Position numbers and translations under genes: made by a program
The notes under the pieces: generated by a model
Seen by the model: only the letters and a program-made list of their open reading frames with translations
Database searches by the model: none
What the model was told of the DNA's origin: nothing
DNA from: Prasinococcaceae sp. CCMP 1430
Taxonomy: Eukaryota; Prasinodermophyta; Palmophyllophyceae; Prasinococcales; Prasinococcaceae
Reading direction: 5' to 3'
NCBI GenBank assembly: GCA_013416795.1
Contig: RQSC01001045.1
Span: 1 to 29,920 of the forward strand
Length of the DNA stretch: 29,920 nt
Shown: one piece after another, positions 1-8,199 of the stretch
How positions within the stretch are numbered: position 1 is the first letter of the stretch
How the letters are laid out: each line of letters begins with the position of its first letter

Positions 1-12
1 CCCGCCTCAGAC

Positions 13-30
13 GGGCGGGCGGGCGGGCGG
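13..30. repeat. GGGC microsatellite
   Basis: About four and a half copies of a GGGC tetramer lie in the noncoding 3' flank of the minus-strand Vms1-like gene. Simple sequence repeat; no function is implied. Confidence 0.8.
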
Positions 31-89
31 ACGCCGCGCTCTCCCGTAAAATATAATGAATGATGCGTTAGTTCGCACGCCGCGCTCGC

Positions 90-1463
90 TCAGTACCCGA
101 GCGCCTTGCGGTGCGCGTGCACGCAGTCGGTGGAGCAGTACTTGAAGCGCAAGCGCTCGAACGGCACGCCGACGATCGGCTTGCCGCAGGCGTCGCACGC
201 GGGCGCGATGTTGCCGCCGCCGCCTCCGCCGATGCCCATGGCGCGCAGCCTGCGCTCGGCGGCGGCGGCTCGCAGCTCCCTGTCCGAGGCCGCCGCCGCG
301 GCGCGGCCCGACGCCATCTTGCGCGCGACGAGCGCTGCCGCTCCGATGGCCGCGGCGGCGCCCAGCGTGGCGCCCGCGCCCCCTTGGCCCGATGCCTCCG
401 CCTTCTGGCGCTCCCTGCGCTCCTTCTCCTGCGCCGCGCGGCGTTTCTCCTGCTTGGCGGCGATCCTCGCCTTGACGGCGTCCGCCTTGGCCTTGCGCTT
501 GGCCTCGTGTTTCTCCTCCAGCTCGGCGGTGAGCGCCTCGGGCACCTTGGCCGCGTCCCAGTCCCAGCGCTGCGGCTCGGCGGCGCGCGCCTTGCGAAAG
601 GCCGTGACGACGGCGCGCTTGCCGCGCGAGACGGCGAGCGCGCACGCGAAGCGGCCGAGGTGGTCGGCCTCGCCGGGGTCGGCCCCGCGGGCCAGGAGCT
701 GCGCCACGCGCTCCGCCTTGCCCGCCAGTCCAGCGTTGAGACCCTCGGCGAGGTGCGAGCGGCGCCCTCCCGCTGCTGCCGCGCCTGCTCGGCGCGCCGC
801 GATTGCTCGGCCACGCGCTCCCGCTCGAGCTCGCGCTGGCGCAGGCGCTCCTGCCTTTGCCGGTGCTGCCTGTCGGCCTCCGCGCGCCGCACCTCGGCGT
901 CGGTGGCCGCGTCCGCCGCGTCGACGTACTCGACGCTCGCGAGCTGCGTGGCCACGCGCGTGGCCTCGGCGAACGTCGGCCGGCGCGTGGCGAAGGGCAC
1001 GGCGCGCACGCGCGCGTCGGCGCGGCTCACGGCGGCCGACGCGTACACCGACCTGGCCGCCGCGCCGGGCGCGTGCACGAAGATGAGCTCCGCGCGCGCG
1101 AGCTGCTCCGCCCAGCCGTCGAGCAGCTCCGTCGTCTCGCGGTCGAGCATCGCCTCGTTGTAGCGCCGCAGCGACGAGCCGGCCGACTTGGGCGCCTTGC
1201 CCGTCTTGTCCTCGGACGACTGGCGCCCGCCCGCCTTGGCGCGCACCACGTAGCGGTGGATGGTCTTGTGGTCGACGGCGGCCAGCGCGCCGCCGTCGCG
1301 GCGCTCGTACAGCGCGCACGCCACGTGGCCGCCCGCGGCGAGCACCACCGCCCACAGCTTGGCGCGCCCGGAGGCGTCGCGCGTGGCCGCGGCCGATCGC
1401 AGCGCGGCCTCGAGCTCGGCGTCGGTGGGCGACTCGTTGGGGCCGCAGAGCACCGCGCGCCGG
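90..1463 (-). CDS. Vms1/ANKZF1-like peptidyl-tRNA hydrolase (VLRF1 domain), N-terminus missing, one frameshift
   Basis: Homologue of Vms1/ANKZF1, the factor that releases nascent chains from stalled 60S ribosomes in ribosome quality control and works with p97/Cdc48. Visible in order: the VLRF1 release-factor domain with HKTIHRYVVRAKAGGRQSS, whose glutamine at 1220-1222 occupies the eRF1-like GGQ position; SAGSSLRRYNE; AELIFVHAP; PFATRRPTFAE; an ankyrin-like stretch (RVAQLLARGADPGEADHLGR); a Lys/Arg/Glu coiled coil; a VCP-interacting motif RELRAAAAERR (matches R-x5-AA-x2-R); and a C-terminal zinc finger CDACGKP...KYCSTDC ending in GY. Stop is TGA at 90-92. The reading frame changes near 765-767. 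Adding one base to that C run (a G on the coding strand) restores a continuous protein, so an assembly error is likely. The upstream C2H2 finger is absent and the gene runs directly into the EML fragment. Confidence 0.85.
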   Translation of the reverse strand, partial: PARGALRPQRVAHRRRARGRAAIGRGHARRLRARQAVGGGARRGRPRGVRAVRAPRRRRAGRRRPQDHPPLRGARQGGRAPVVRGQDGQGAQVGRLVAAALQRGDARPRDDGAARRLGGAARARGAHLRARARRGGQVGVRVGRREPRRRARARRALRHAPADVRRGHARGHAARERRVRRRGGRGHRRRGAARGGRQAAPAKAGAPAPARARAGARGRAIAARRAGAAAAGGRRSHLAEGLNAGLAGKAERVAQLLARGADPGEADHLGRFACALAVSRGKRAVVTAFRKARAAEPQRWDWDAAKVPEALTAELEEKHEAKRKAKADAVKARIAAKQEKRRAAQEKERRERQKAEASGQGGAGATLGAAAAIGAAALVARKMASGRAAAAASDRELRAAAAERRLRAMGIGGGGGGNIAPACDACGKPIVGVPFERLRFKYCSTDCVHAHRKALGY

Positions 1464-1466
1464 TGT

Positions 1467-2727
1467 GGGGAGGTGTGGGGCCTTGCGGCGCACCCGACAC
1501 TGCCGCACGTCTTTGCGACCGCTTCGGATGACAAGACACTGCGGCTGTGGGACGCGAACGCACGCCGGCCCCTCGCTCTGCTGCGCCTCCCGCACCGCGG
1601 TCGCTGCGTGGCCTTCCGGCCCAGTGGCAACGGCGAGCAGCACCTCGCGGTGGGCACCGCCTGCGGTGCAGTGCTCGTGTACGACCTTGCAACACTCTCT
1701 TGCGTGACACGGCTGGCATACGCGACACGCGCGTGTGCATGCGCTGCCTACTCGCCCGACGGGAGGTACCTCGCCGTCGGCGCCGCCGACAGCACTGTCG
1801 TCATCTATGACGCCAGTCGCTCGCGCGGTGACACTGGCGACGCTGGCAAGAGGTGGTCCCTTGCAGGCGTCGATGAGGGCCCGGGGGGCTCCGATGCGTG
1901 CGCGGGGTATCGCCCCGTGGGGAGAGTGCGGGCTGCGGCTGGCGTGACTCACCTGGACTGGTCGAACGACGGCTGTGTGCTTCGCACTAATGACGCCGAC
2001 GGTGAGCTGTGCTACTGGGCGATGCCTGCTGGAGAGGCCAAGCTATCGCCAGAGGCCGCGTGTGACCTCGAATGGGACTCGCACACGTGCCCGCTCGCAT
2101 GGGGCACGCAGGGTGTGTGGCCGAAGGACTCTTCGAGCGTGTCCGATATCAATGCGTGCGCCGCCACGCACGGTGGCGCGTGGTGGGAGGATGAGGTGGT
2201 GCTGGCCACCGCCGACGACGCGTCGCGCGTGTGCCTCTACCGGTATCCCAGCGACGTTGCGCGCGCGCAGGGGCGTGCGTACTCGGGCCACGCCGCTCAC
2301 GTCACGTGTCTGACTTTCGGGGCGGACGACAGGTGGCTGCTGTCAGTCGGTGGTACTGACCGATGCGTCATGCAGTGGCGGCACCTGCAACCCGACGAGG
2401 ACGCCGCCGAAGAGATCGACGAGGAGGCGGCGATCGATCAGCGCGCACGTGTGGCCGCACACGCGGCCAAGCACGCCTCAACGCACGCGCGCGTGGGTGT
2501 GCGCGATGGCACGCCGCAGTATGCGCACGCGCAGCAGGTGCTCGCAGGCGGTGGCTCGCGGCTCGCGCGCGCATTGGCAGCCGGCGCGCGGTCCCCTGCA
2601 GAGCTCCACCTCCGACGCGGCTATCGCTGCCCGCTCACACAGGCGTCGGAGGCGTTCGCGACGGGCGCGCTGGTACCGCCTCCGGACTTCCGCGCGCTCT
2701 CGGACACCCACGCGCGCGCCAGAGAGA
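1467..2727 (+). CDS. EML-type (echinoderm microtubule-associated protein-like) WD40 fragment, both ends missing
   Basis: Part of the C-terminal beta-propeller of an EML-family microtubule-binding protein, common in ciliated eukaryotes. Family signatures seen: GEVWGLAAHPTLPHVFATAS, DDKTLRLWD, CVAFRPSGNGEQHLAVGTA, YSPDGRYLAVGAADSTVVIYD, VTHLDWSNDG, WDSHTCPLAWGTQGVWP and GHAAHVTCLTFGADDRWLLS with VMQWRH. The HTC...GVWP element is typical of EML C-terminal propellers. After the last blade an Ala/Arg/His-rich segment with no recognised domain reaches the single N at 2728 without a stop. The N-terminal propeller is missing because homology begins within a few bases of the antisense Vms1-like gene. 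Third codon positions are less GC-rich than in the genes on either side. Confidence 0.8.
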
Positions 2728-2728
2728 N

Positions 2729-3855
2729 CAGGCGGCCGCGCGGCGCGTGCCCGAGGACGCCGCCGCGCGCACCAAGAGGACGCGCGTGGCCGTGGCGGAC
2801 GTCGAGGGCGCGGCGCCGCCCGGCAAGCTGAGGCTCTCGCTGGGCAAGACCGGCGTGGAGGTGCGCGCCGACCACCACGCCAAGCTCGAGGCGCTGCACG
2901 CCATCGCCTCGGCCGCCACCGGCCGCGCGGAGCCCTCCGCGGCGGAGCGGGCGGCGGACTGCTTCTCGCTGCTCGCGCGGTACTCGGCGGCGTGCGGCGC
3001 GCAGCTGCGCGGCGGCGGCTTCCACGCGGCGCTGCACGGCGAGTGCTTCGACGCGCTCGCCGCGGACTTCGGCGTGACGATGGAGTGCTTCGCGTCGCCG
3101 CTCAACTGCCGCTGGCCGCGCTTCTGCTCGCAGTTCCCCGACGTGGACCGGCCGTTCGGCTCGGTGGGCTCCTTCTTCGACGAGGAGGGCGGCTTCGCGT
3201 TCGCCGAGGGCTCCTTCGAGGCCAACCCGCCCTTCGACGAGGGCGTGGTGGCGCGCATGGAGCGGCGCATGCGGCGGCTGCTCAGGGGCGCGCAGGAGGG
3301 CGGGCGCGAGCTCTGCTTCGTCGTCATCATCCCCCACTGGCCCGACAAGTCCGCCGGCTGGGCGGCGCTGAGGAACTCGGAGTTCCTGGCGAGGCACGTG
3401 CGGATTCCGCTCAGGGACCACGGGTGCGTCGCGGTCGCGGTCGCCGTCGCTAGCGTTCGCGTGCGACGAAGCGCGCGCGCGGGTGTGTGTGTCGCGTGCG
3501 AGCGATGCGCGGGCCGGCGCGGCGCCCGCTGACTTCCTTTTCCTGGCGCGACGGCCGTCGCTGCTCGCCGCGCGCGACTCCCCGCAGCTACTTCGAGGGC
3601 GCGCAGCACAACAAGCTCAAGTCGCAGTACCGCGTGGCCTCCTTCGACACGTCGGTCTTCTGGCTGCAGAGCAGCAAGGCGCGAGAGCGCTGGCCCGTGA
3701 CCGACGCCAAGGTGGCGCGGCTCAAGGAGGCGTTCAGGCCCAAGCAGAAGGAGGACCCGAGCGGCTCGGGAGGAGCGCTCGCGGAAGGGGGCGCAGAAGG
3801 GGGGAGGCCCGCCAAGCGCGCACGTGCAGCGGCGGCGGGAGCGGCCCCCAGGTAA
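2729..3855 (+). CDS. PCIF1-like cap-adjacent m6Am RNA methyltransferase, N-terminus missing
   Basis: Similar to PCIF1 (CAPAM), which N6-methylates 2'-O-methyladenosine next to the mRNA cap in metazoans. The fragment covers the helical region (GKLRLSLGKTGVEVRADHH), the strongly conserved FGVTMECFASPLNCRW, the FCSQFPDVDRPFGSVGSFF stretch, the catalytic NPPF tetrapeptide (3224-3235) in GSFEANPPFDEG, and the LCFVVIIPHW strand. Exon 1 ends at 3423. A 164-nt GT-AG intron (3424-3587, donor GTGCGT, acceptor CCGCAG) precedes exon 2, which gives HGYFEGAQHNKLKSQYRVAS, FDTSVFWLQ, a Lys/Arg-rich tail and TAA at 3853-3855. No start codon or WW domain is visible because the coding frame begins at the single N at 2728. 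Catalytic identity is well supported; cap specificity is inferred from the family. Confidence 0.88.
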
Positions 3856-3942
3856 TGACATCGTGCGACGCACGTTCTTGTGGTGGTGTTTGTGGGAGCG
3901 AGCGAGGGAGTCGGGGGTCGAGGGGGATCGACTGCGGGAGGA

Positions 3943-4007
3943 GGGGGGGGGGGCGGTCGGCTTCTCTAGGAGACGATGTCGCTCTGGTCGACGGCGCCCG
4001 TCACGAC

Positions 4008-4060
<53 letters not shown>

Positions 4061-4092
4061 CGGTCGGCTTCTCTAGGAGACAGTGTCGACTC
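3943..4092. repeat. Imperfect direct repeat flanking a 51-G homopolymer
   Basis: A roughly 40-bp unit occurs twice: 3943-3984 and 4050-4092. Each is a G run followed by CGGTCGGCTTCTCTAGGAGA and then a diverged GTGTCG/ATGTCG tail. The unbroken poly-G tract runs from 4010 to 4060 (51 G) and ends the spacer between the units. It lies in the 3' flank of the PCIF1-like gene. Confidence 0.9.
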
Positions 4093-4209
4093 GGAGAGGC
4101 GCGGCAGAGGTGGCGGAGGAGGTCTGTGAATAGGGTGTGTGTGTGGGGGGGGAGACAGCTGGGGAAGCGGGGGAAGAAGCCAAAAAAAAAAGAAAGAAAT
4201 GGGGGGCTG

Positions 4210-4214
4210 AAAAA
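4210..4214 (-). terminator. RNA polymerase III terminator of tRNA-Gly
   Basis: Five A on the plus strand read as TTTTT on the minus strand, 8 nt after the tRNA discriminator base. This is the expected position and minimum length for pol III termination. Confidence 0.7.
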
Positions 4215-4222
4215 GAGGCGAG

Positions 4223-4293
4223 TGCGCCGTCCGGGAATCGAACCCGGGGCCCTTGCGTGGGAGGCAAGGATTTTACCACTAAACCAACGGCGC
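4223..4293 (-). tRNA. tRNA-Gly (anticodon CCC)
   Basis: A complete 71-nt cloverleaf can be drawn, including the discriminator A. The acceptor stem is GCGCCGT paired with ACGGCGC. The A box is TGGTTTAGTGG. The anticodon stem CTTGC/GCAAG closes the loop CTCCCAC, giving anticodon CCC, which decodes GGG. The T-arm and B box are CGGGTTCGATTCCCG. There is no intron and no encoded CCA, as in nuclear tRNA genes, and the A and B boxes provide the internal pol III promoter. A T5 terminator follows. Confidence 0.95.
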
Positions 4294-4481
4294 GGGGAAA
4301 TCGCAAAAGGCTCAAACTATTGAGAATATGAACGTAACCTCACATCGGCAGATCAAAATGCATTGGTCCCTGATCAAATTGCATGCCGGCGTTCCAGCGC
4401 AGCGCGGCGCGAGTGCGCGGTGCGCGCGCGGGCGCGCCACACCGCCCCCCCCCTCCCGCCGCCTCGCCTCCTCCCGAAGAG

Positions 4482-5266
4482 ATGGCGGCGGCGGCCGCCA
4501 CCACACCGGCGCGCCCACTCGCGTCGCCATCGCCCCTGACGGCCGCACGCAGCCCCGCCGCCCCCCCCTCCCCCCCTTCACACCACCACCAGCGCCTCCG
4601 CCGCCACGCCTCCGCCGAGAGCGAGGTGGAGGCCGCCATCGCCGCGCTGGTCGCGAGCGGCGGCGAGCCGCGCCCCGCGCGCAGCGCCAAGATCGAGGGC
4701 GAGTGGGTGCTGGCGTACACGAGCAAGAGCTCGTTCAGCGCGGCCGCGCCGCTCGGCCGGCGCACCGACGGCAGCGCCCCGGGCCTGGAGGCGCTCTTCA
4801 AGGCCGCATCGGACCTGCTGGGGGCGCCCGCGCCGGAGGGGCGGGAGGGCGGGGCCGCCGCCGCGGGCGCCGCCAGCAGCAGCCCGCTGCAGCGCGCGAT
4901 CACCGCCATCCCGTTCGTGGACGTCACGCAGCGCATCGAGCTGGGCATCGCCTCGGGCGCGCCGCGCGACGACTGGCGCTGCGACCAGTTCGTGAGGAGC
5001 CGCGACGGGCGCTTCGAGCTGCAGCTGGTGGCGCTGGCGGAGGGCGGCGCGGACGAGCGGGGGTGCCGCGTCGACTTCACCTTCGACAGCGGCACCATCC
5101 GCCTCCGGGACGCGCCCCTGGTGGGCAGCGTGGAGCTGCCGTACCCCGTGCCCTTCAAGCTGCTCGGAGACGAGGCCAAGGGCTGGCTCGACACGCTCTA
5201 CCTGAGCGACCGCGTGCGCATCTCGAAGGGCAACAAGGGCACCACCTTCATCCTCGTCAAGGCCCC

Positions 5267-5298
<32 letters not shown>

Positions 5299-5309
5299 CC
5301 TCGAGCTAG
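4482..5309 (+). CDS. Plastid lipid-associated protein / fibrillin (PAP_fibrillin)
   Basis: Fibrillins are lipocalin-like proteins of plastoglobules, thylakoids or stroma. The ATG at 4482 is preferred (context AAGAGATGG), giving 275 aa with an Ala/Pro/Ser-rich, acid-poor N-terminus suited to plastid targeting; an in-frame ATG at 4383 is also possible. The family core is seen as EGEWVLAYTSKSSFS near the start, AITAIPFVDVTQRIELG in the middle, and the C-terminal LPYPVPFKLLGDEAKGWLDT, LYLSDRVRISKGNKGTTFIL. The C-terminus is a run of ten glutamines, which is not part of the family core. No intron is evident. About 110 bp separate its stop from the KEA-like gene on the same strand. The family is well supported; the subgroup and the plastid location are inferred. 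Confidence 0.88.
5268..5297 (+). repeat. (CAG)10 trinucleotide repeat encoding poly-Gln
   Basis: Ten perfect CAG triplets at the 3' end of the fibrillin coding region encode ten glutamines just before the final Ala-Ser-Ser. Perfect codon identity suggests a recent, possibly length-variable expansion. Confidence 0.95.
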
Positions 5310-5457
5310 CGTTTCGACGTAAAAAGTCTCCCGTGGGACAAAATGATCCTTTGATGCTACAGTAGGTCCCTAGTTCAAAACGCATCGAGCCGCGCCGCGC
5401 GACCTCAGCCTCGGGAGTCGTGTGCGCCACACAGAGCGCGCGGCGCCCCTCCCCCCC

Positions 5458-7721
5458 ATGCGCGCGCGGCCTCGCGCCGGCGCTCTCGGCGCTCTCGGCG
5501 CTGGTGGCGCTCGCGCTGGCGCTGGCGCTCGCGGCCTCCGCCGCCTCAGACGCCGCAGCGGACGCCCTTTCCGCCTCGGCCGCCGACGACACCTTCGGAG
5601 GAGGAGCAGGAGGAGGAGGAGAAGGGGCCTCCTCCACAGCAGCAGCAGCAGCAACAGCAACAGCAACCACAACAGCAGCAACCACAACAACAACAACAAC
5701 GACGATCGCCCAAGTCACCGACGACCTCAAGGCCGACGAGGAGAGCGTCGAGCTCGGCCTCGCTCAGGACGCGAGCTCGGACCACAAGACGATCACCTCG
5801 CTCATCGACAGCGCGCTCGAGAAGGAGTTCCGCAAGGACGAGCTGCTCGAGGAGCAGGGCAAGGCGGGCGGCACCGCGGGGCGCTCGTTCAACAAGTCGG
5901 TGACGCAGGCGACGGCGGTCCTCGAGACGGTGGCGCGCGTGACGACGGACCGCAAGGAGCAGCGGGAGGCCCCCGAGCGGGAGGAGGGCGCCTCCGACAA
6001 GGGCGGCGGCGGCGGCGGCGCCGCGTCCGGCGCGTCGTCGTCGGCGGGCGCCAACGCCCCCTCGTCCAAATATAAGGCGGCCCCAGGAGGGGGCGCCCCC
6101 GGAACAGCGCCCGCCTCGTGGTCGCTGTACGGCATGATGCAGGCGATCGAGGCGCTCGCGGCAAGCAACGGCCTCACGTCCGCCCCCGACGTCGGCGAGG
6201 ACGTCGCGCGGCTCATCGACTCGCAGGACAACGAGTACGTGCTGTCGTCGCCCAAGCGCGCCATGGAGCTGCAGCAGGACCTGCGCCTCATCGCCGACTT
6301 CGTGACCATCGTCACCGCCGCCGCGGTGGGCGGGCTGCTGTTCGCCATGGCGGGCCAGCCGATGATCACGGGCTACCTCGTGGCGGGCGCGTGCGTCGGG
6401 CCGGGCGGCATGGGCGTCATCAAGGAGCTCGTGCAGGTGGAGACCCTCAGCCAGGTGGGCGTGGTGCTGCTGCTCTTCTGCCTGGGGCTCGAGTTCTCCA
6501 TGGCCAAGCTGCGCGCGGTGCGCGGCGTGGCCGTCGGCGGCGGGCTCCTGCAGGTGGGCATGCTCATGCTCATGATCGGCGCCACGTCGAAGAGCCTGGG
6601 CGCGCCCGTGGCGGAGGGCGTCTTCATCGGCGCGTTCCTCTCGATGTCGAGCACCGCGGTGGTGCTCAAGCTGTGCGCCGAGCGCGACGCCATGGCCACC
6701 GTGTACGGGCAGATCACCATCGGCACGCTCGTCACCCAGGACGTGCTCGTCGGGGTGCTCTTCGCGCTGCTCCCCGTGCTGGGGGGGTCGGGCGACGTGC
6801 AGGGCGGCTTCGCCGCGATGGCGGGCCTCGCGCTCAGGATGGCGCTCTTCCTGGCGGGCGCGCTGCTGCTGTCGCGCAGGGCCGTGGGGCCCTTCCTGCG
6901 CGCGCTGCAGCTGATCTCCGGCCGCTCGGGCGGCGAGGAGCTCTTCCAGATGGTGGTGGTCGCCTTCTGCCTAGTGGTCGCGTGGGCGAGCGACGCGCTC
7001 GGCCTGTCGATTGAGATGGGCGCCTTCGTCGCGGGGACCATGATATCGAGCACCGAGCACGCGCAGCGCACGCTGCACCACGTTGAGCCCATCCGCAACC
7101 TGTTCGCGGCCATGTTCCTCGCGAGCATCGGCATGGTCATCAACCCCTCCTTCCTGTGGCTGCACCTGGACATCCTGTTGGTGCGTGCGGGGCGGCGCAG
7201 CCCCCGGCGGCGGCGGCCGCCGCCTGCGAAGGGACGCCGCGGACAACGCCGCGATGCCGCCGTGCTGACGCGCGCCCCATCTCCCCTCGCCTCCCGTGTG
7301 CAACCCCCTCGTGTGCCTCCCACGCCACCCCCACCCACCCACCCACCCACCAAAAAAACACCAAAAAAAATAGCTGAGCTTGCTGCTGGTGATCGTCGCC
7401 AAGACGGCCATGTTTGGCGTGGTGGTGCGGTCGTTCGGCTACTCCTCGGTGGTGGCGCTGCAGGTGGGCATGTCGATGTCGCAGATCGGCGAGTTCGCCT
7501 TCGTGCTGCTCTCGCGGGCGAGCGCGCTCGGGCTGGTGCACCACCGCCTGTACCTGCTGCTGCTCGGGACCACCGCGCTCTCGCTGGTGACCACGCCGGT
7601 CGTGTTCTACTTGATGCCGCACATGGTGCGCCTCGGCGTGCGCTCGCGCTTCCTGCTGCCGGACGACCCGCAGGCCGGCCAGGCCGCGCGGAGGCACGGC
7701 GCGCCCAAGACCAGGGTGTGA
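5458..7721 (+). CDS. KEA4-6/TMCO3-type K+/H+ antiporter (CPA2 family)
   Basis: Monovalent cation:proton antiporter of the CPA2 family, closest in pattern to plant KEA4/5/6 and animal TMCO3, which act in endomembranes. The N-terminus has a signal-peptide-like stretch (ALSALSALVALALALALAAS), then a Ser/Thr-rich linker and the subfamily marker SFNKSVTQATAVLETVARVT with a preceding ALEKEF. About 12 membrane segments follow, with GYLVAGACVGPGG, LLLFCLGLEFSMAKLR, GAFLSMSSTAVVLK, IGTLVTQDVLVGVLFALLP, EPIRNLFAAMFLASIGM and IGEFAFVLLSRA. A 193-nt GT-AG intron (7181-7373) splits LDILL from LSLLLVIVAK. Stop is TGA at 7719-7721. No RCK/TrkA_N domain follows, as in TMCO3/KEA4-6. The start is unresolved: the only nearby ATG (5458) is one base out of frame, and dropping one C after it would give MARGLAPALSA. 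A GTG at 5420 is in frame but unlikely. Confidence 0.88.
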
Positions 7722-7777
7722 CCGACCGCCAGCCCGGGGCGGCGGCGCGCGTGCGCGCTGGGCCTGCCTGCATCCCT

Positions 7778-7782
7778 TGTAA
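7778..7782 (+). promoter_or_regulatory. Candidate TGTAA polyadenylation signal of the KEA-like gene
   Basis: TTGTAAAC lies 56 nt after the antiporter stop codon. TGTAA is the poly(A) signal known from core green algae. The same pentamer occurs after three other genes in this window, although AT-rich words are rare here. Confidence 0.4.
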
Positions 7783-7980
7783 ACTACTCCGTTGTACATA
7801 CACACCACGCGCGCCGACCGGCCGACCGGCCTCTGCGGGAGGAGGTAGGCGCCTCGCGCCATCGCTCGTTACACATGGCGCGCCCGCCCGCGTTCGGTGG
7901 TGTTCGCTGCTCTCGTGGGAGCCGCGCGCGCGCGCGCGCGCGCTGCGTGCTGCTCGGCGCTGGGGTAAGAAAAGACACCC

Positions 7981-8085
7981 CCGCCCGTCGAGGGCGCGTC
8001 GGCGCTCCGCGGTGCCCGCCGAGGGTGGCGAGGGAGCCGTGAGCCCGCTTTCACCGGCGGAGCGCGTCATCGTGCGCTGAGCAGA
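7981..8085 (-). promoter_or_regulatory. Candidate SECIS element in the 3' UTR of the glutaredoxin gene
   Basis: Read on the minus strand: ATGA (8070-8067), an unpaired C, GCGCTCCGC (8065-8057), a bulged C, GGTG (8055-8052), then AAA (8051-8049) opening a 34-nt GC-rich apical region. The returning arm is CACC (8014-8011), GCGGAGCGC (8010-8002), an unpaired C and GA (8000-7999). This gives 13 Watson-Crick pairs between the ATGA/GA non-canonical core and the apical AAA, as in eukaryotic SECIS elements. Below the core, AGCGCACG can pair with CGCGCCCT with two mismatches. The 15-nt ATGA-to-AAA spacing is slightly longer than usual. The long apical region, in which GCGGG can pair with CTCGC, suggests form 2. 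It starts about 130 nt after the glutaredoxin stop. Not tested with a SECIS search program. Confidence 0.65.
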
Positions 8086-8199
8086 GCAGCCCGCCGACCC
8101 GTGCAGCGCGCGCATCTCAGCCAGTCTCTCCATTCTCGGCCCTGATGGCCTCCTGACGACTCGGCCCCCCGTCTCGACGCGCCCCATCGTCTTCTCGAG

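Noticed and set aside
3856-4209. Possible protein with a poly-Gly run over the G tract
   Set aside because: The glycine run is produced by the homopolymer; flanking residues show no domain and the region follows the PCIF1-like stop.
7722-8080. Extension of the KEA reading frame by about 120 codons
   Set aside because: It exists only if the 7181-7373 intron is read through in the wrong frame. The spliced frame ends at 7721 and the extension is low complexity and covers the SECIS candidate.
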